Of a stretch of DNA of 40,840 bases, positions 39,078 to 40,840 are shown piece after piece. The translations under genes and the position numbers were made by a program. The DNA lies in contig JAFLUY010000010.1 of the NCBI GenBank assembly GCA_022508565.1, positions 1 through 40,840 of the forward strand, written 5' to 3'. Position 1 is the stretch's first letter, and the number at the start of each line of letters is the position of its first letter. Under the pieces are notes generated by a model. It was not told where the DNA came from. It saw nothing but the letters and a program-made list of their open reading frames with translations, and did not search any database. Origin of the DNA: Erysipelotrichales bacterium. Its GTDB lineage: Bacteria; Bacillota_I; Bacilli_A; RF39; UBA660.

Positions 39078-40079
39078 ATGAAAAGCTTGCAAGAATATAT
39101 TATAGATGATAAGTTTGAAAATTATTTATTTGATAATTTAAAAACATTTTTAATTTATAATGATTTATATTCTGGGATAATTGAAGAATCTTTAGAATTA
39201 TTTGCTAATTATCAAACCATTTTAGATATCATATTGAATGATATTAAGAAGCTTCATAAGAATTTTGAAGAAAAACAAATTAAAATTTCGATAAATTCTT
39301 CACAAGATTATCCTAAAAATGTTTATATAAATTTATTTCATCGTAAAGAAGGAATATCAGGAGCATTTAATAAAGCTCTAAAAAATGGAGATGTCTATAT
39401 AGACTTAAATCTTGGCGAAAATTTTAGAATAAAATGGAATAGAATTAAGATAATGATTCTTCATGAACTTATGCATGGTTATCATGAGTTTGTTCGTATT
39501 TCAAATAATCAGCCAAGCATTTTCGATGAATATACTAAAGAATATAAAATAGCAACAAAAAATCTTCATAAACAATCGAATTATTTAATTCGATATTTTG
39601 CATTTCTTAAGTACTTCTTTAATAAAGAAGAAATAGAGTCATATTTGGCAACTTTAGAATTGTTATTTATTCAGATTATAGACAAAATCAAACCATCATT
39701 TGAAGATTTAAAATTTGATAATATTAAAAAACTTATTAAAGAAGAAGATGTATGGAGAACTTATTTTAGTTTTGGAAAATTTGTTTTGAATATAGATAAT
39801 ATTGATGACAAAGAATTAGAACAATCTTATGCAGAAATTTGCGAGACAATAGAAGATAAAGATAAGCGAATAAAAGATAGAATCGAATATCTTAAAAAAT
39901 TATCTAAAGGTGAAATAACAATTGAACCCTCGAAAGATAAGATTAGTCCAAAATCTGCAGAAGAAATCCGAAAAGAATGTAAAGATGCTTGGAAAGATTT
40001 TGAAAGAGAATTCAATTCGGTATTTTTAGAAGTTTTCAATGAAAATATTCGGTTAAGCAATATTAATAAATTTGTTTGA
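39078..40079 (+). CDS. tagged HExxH zinc metallopeptidase D
   Basis: The 333 residues start MKSLQEYIIDDKFEN (tag, Asp at 10). The zinc motif is H129-E-L-M-H133 (IKIMILHELMHGYHEFV), with downstream E185-x-x-x-Y189 (NKEEIESYLATLELL). It is closest to metallopeptidase C at 30472: shared IKPSFEDLKFDNI and the final KDAWKDFEREFNSVFLEVF helix. A family of four in 15 kb points to duplication and diversification. Confidence 0.78.
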   Translation: MKSLQEYIIDDKFENYLFDNLKTFLIYNDLYSGIIEESLELFANYQTILDIILNDIKKLHKNFEEKQIKISINSSQDYPKNVYINLFHRKEGISGAFNKALKNGDVYIDLNLGENFRIKWNRIKIMILHELMHGYHEFVRISNNQPSIFDEYTKEYKIATKNLHKQSNYLIRYFAFLKYFFNKEEIESYLATLELLFIQIIDKIKPSFEDLKFDNIKKLIKEEDVWRTYFSFGKFVLNIDNIDDKELEQSYAEICETIEDKDKRIKDRIEYLKKLSKGEITIEPSKDKISPKSAEEIRKECKDAWKDFEREFNSVFLEVFNENIRLSNINKFV

Positions 40080-40106
40080 AATTTTTCAGAATAATTCTAT
40101 ATTGTA
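40075..40106 (+). promoter_or_regulatory. TTTG-N19-TATATTGT promoter
   Basis: TTTG (40075-40078) overlaps the stop codon of metallopeptidase D. After 19 bases comes TATATTGT (40098-40105), about 30 bases before the next start. A small TGAAA/TTTCA dyad lies in the spacer. Confidence 0.6.
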
Positions 40107-40134
40107 TAAGTAAAACAATCAAAAATTTTAAATC

Positions 40135-40653
40135 ATGGCAAAGACTCCAATACTTAAGAAAGATTTAGAAAGACTAAGAGATATGTGGTTATTTTCCTCA
40201 TTAGCAGATCTATCTGTTTCATTTGAAGAGGTTTACGAATATGTCTTAACAAAAGAAAGTCATAAAACCCTAAGAAGAGGTGAAACTGCAGATTTAGTAC
40301 CATTTGAATTTAATTTTGATGGTAAGACCACAAAAGAAATTCGAGATTATTTTCTTGAGAATTTCGATGATAATACAACAATTCATCTCCAAGCAAAAAT
40401 TGAAGAAGATCTTGAATGTGATTTTGAAGATGATTTGACAAAACCATTCGATAAATATGTAGCTTATGTAACTCGGCAGGAAACTTATCAAGAATATATA
40501 GATAGATTATTTGATCTCTTCTATAAGCATAGCGAAACTCTAACTCTTAAAAATATCTTATATAAAGAGCAACTTCAGAGAAAACAAGAAATAGAAAGCC
40601 AAATGGCTTCTCTTCAATCAGAACTTGATTCGATAAACAAAACAATTGCATAA
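40135..40653 (+). CDS. hypothetical acidic protein with coiled-coil end, 172 aa
   Basis: Not recognised. MAKTPILKKDLERLRDMWLF at the start, a very acidic middle (EEDLECDFEDDLTKPFDKYV), and a C-terminal coiled coil (KEQLQRKQEIESQMASLQSELDSINK). No tag. It has its own promoter. Confidence 0.75.
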   Translation: MAKTPILKKDLERLRDMWLFSSLADLSVSFEEVYEYVLTKESHKTLRRGETADLVPFEFNFDGKTTKEIRDYFLENFDDNTTIHLQAKIEEDLECDFEDDLTKPFDKYVAYVTRQETYQEYIDRLFDLFYKHSETLTLKNILYKEQLQRKQEIESQMASLQSELDSINKTIA

Positions 40654-40656
40654 ATC

Positions 40657-40840
40657 ATGATAAAAATGCTTAAAGAATTTGTCAAAGAATCTAAAATAGA
40701 TAATTCGAAAATCGAAAATCTTATCAATGAAATTTTTGATAATTATTCTCTTGGGTATGATGCTGCAAAAGAGTTAAATTCATATTTAAAGAAGAATTTT
40801 AATGCTTTCAAAAATAAGACAAATTATTTTATCAAAATTT
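40657..40840 (+). CDS. tagged protein, 3' end outside the window
   Basis: The frame open from 40657 reads MIKMLKEFVKESKIDNSKIE, with tag-like MLKEFVKE shifted by one residue and V-K-E before the predicted cut. At least 61 residues follow without a stop up to the window's end. The visible part is helical. A second ATG at 40666 could also start translation, but the first keeps the Lys of the tag. Confidence 0.65.
   Translation, partial: MIKMLKEFVKESKIDNSKIENLINEIFDNYSLGYDAAKELNSYLKKNFNAFKNKTNYFIKI

Overview
The window is a strongly AT-rich, gene-dense segment of what looks like a large tailed phage with T4-like traits infecting a Bacteroidetes host. Phage hallmarks are a tRNA cluster, a free-standing homing endonuclease, a T4 gp52-like topoisomerase subunit, dCMP deaminase, Dam methylase, an amidase endolysin, RtcB RNA ligase and many short overlapping phage genes. 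The host call rests on three things seen here: start codons preceded by A-rich sequence rather than Shine-Dalgarno motifs; recurrent promoters of the form TTTG-N19-TATnTTTA, close to the Bacteroidetes -33/-7 consensus; and small proteins (35271-36216) that I recall as typical of Bacteroidales genomes and their phages. The host call is inference.

Layout. 1-1853: tRNA-Gly (partial), tRNA-Met, tRNA-Pro, a zinc-finger/Vsr-fold homing endonuclease, tRNA-Asn, and two long structured RNA candidates, one of them an oversized tRNA-Leu-like molecule. 1844-4182 (minus): a CapA-type metallophosphatase and a DUF1704-type metallopeptidase. 4311-8711: topoisomerase subunit, possible ADP-ribosyltransferase, calcineurin-like phosphoesterase, membrane and small proteins. 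8747-11968 (minus): a 1073-residue, probably virion, protein with a 9-residue tandem repeat. 12053-18036: F420-0:glutamate-ligase-like protein, endolysin, dCMP deaminase, a VWA/HExxH protein and a PD-(D/E)XK nuclease. 18037-25649: a structured intergenic RNA candidate, small genes, Dam methylase, and a nuclease plus N6-methylase restriction-modification pair. 25826-40840: a long plus-strand region in which many genes start with the same N-terminal tag and four encode related zinc metallopeptidases.

The most striking signal is that tag. Eighteen genes, most of them unrelated in the rest of their sequence, start with M-K-[ST]-[LF]-x-[EDQ]-[FY]-[IVL]-x-[ED]. This closely matches the T4 capsid-targeting sequence MKTYQEFIAE of internal protein III, which carries cargo into the prohead and is cut after the Glu by the gp21 protease. 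Eight of the genes keep the I/L/V-x-E cleavage pattern at exactly residues 8-10. Tagged genes encode metallopeptidases, a CapA-like phosphatase, a phosphoribosyltransferase, a possible ADP-ribosyltransferase and a toxin-like fold. The enzymes of DNA and RNA metabolism and lysis (topoisomerase, deaminase, Dam, RtcB, endolysin) lack it. I infer that this is an arsenal of enzymes packaged in the capsid and injected with the DNA. Two decayed remnants and several paralogues suggest rapid turnover of the arsenal.

A second signal is regulatory. At least ten intergenic gaps carry TTTG-N19-TAT promoters, and in several the 19-base spacer is one arm of a transcription-terminator-like hairpin, so one compact element could end the upstream transcript and start the next.
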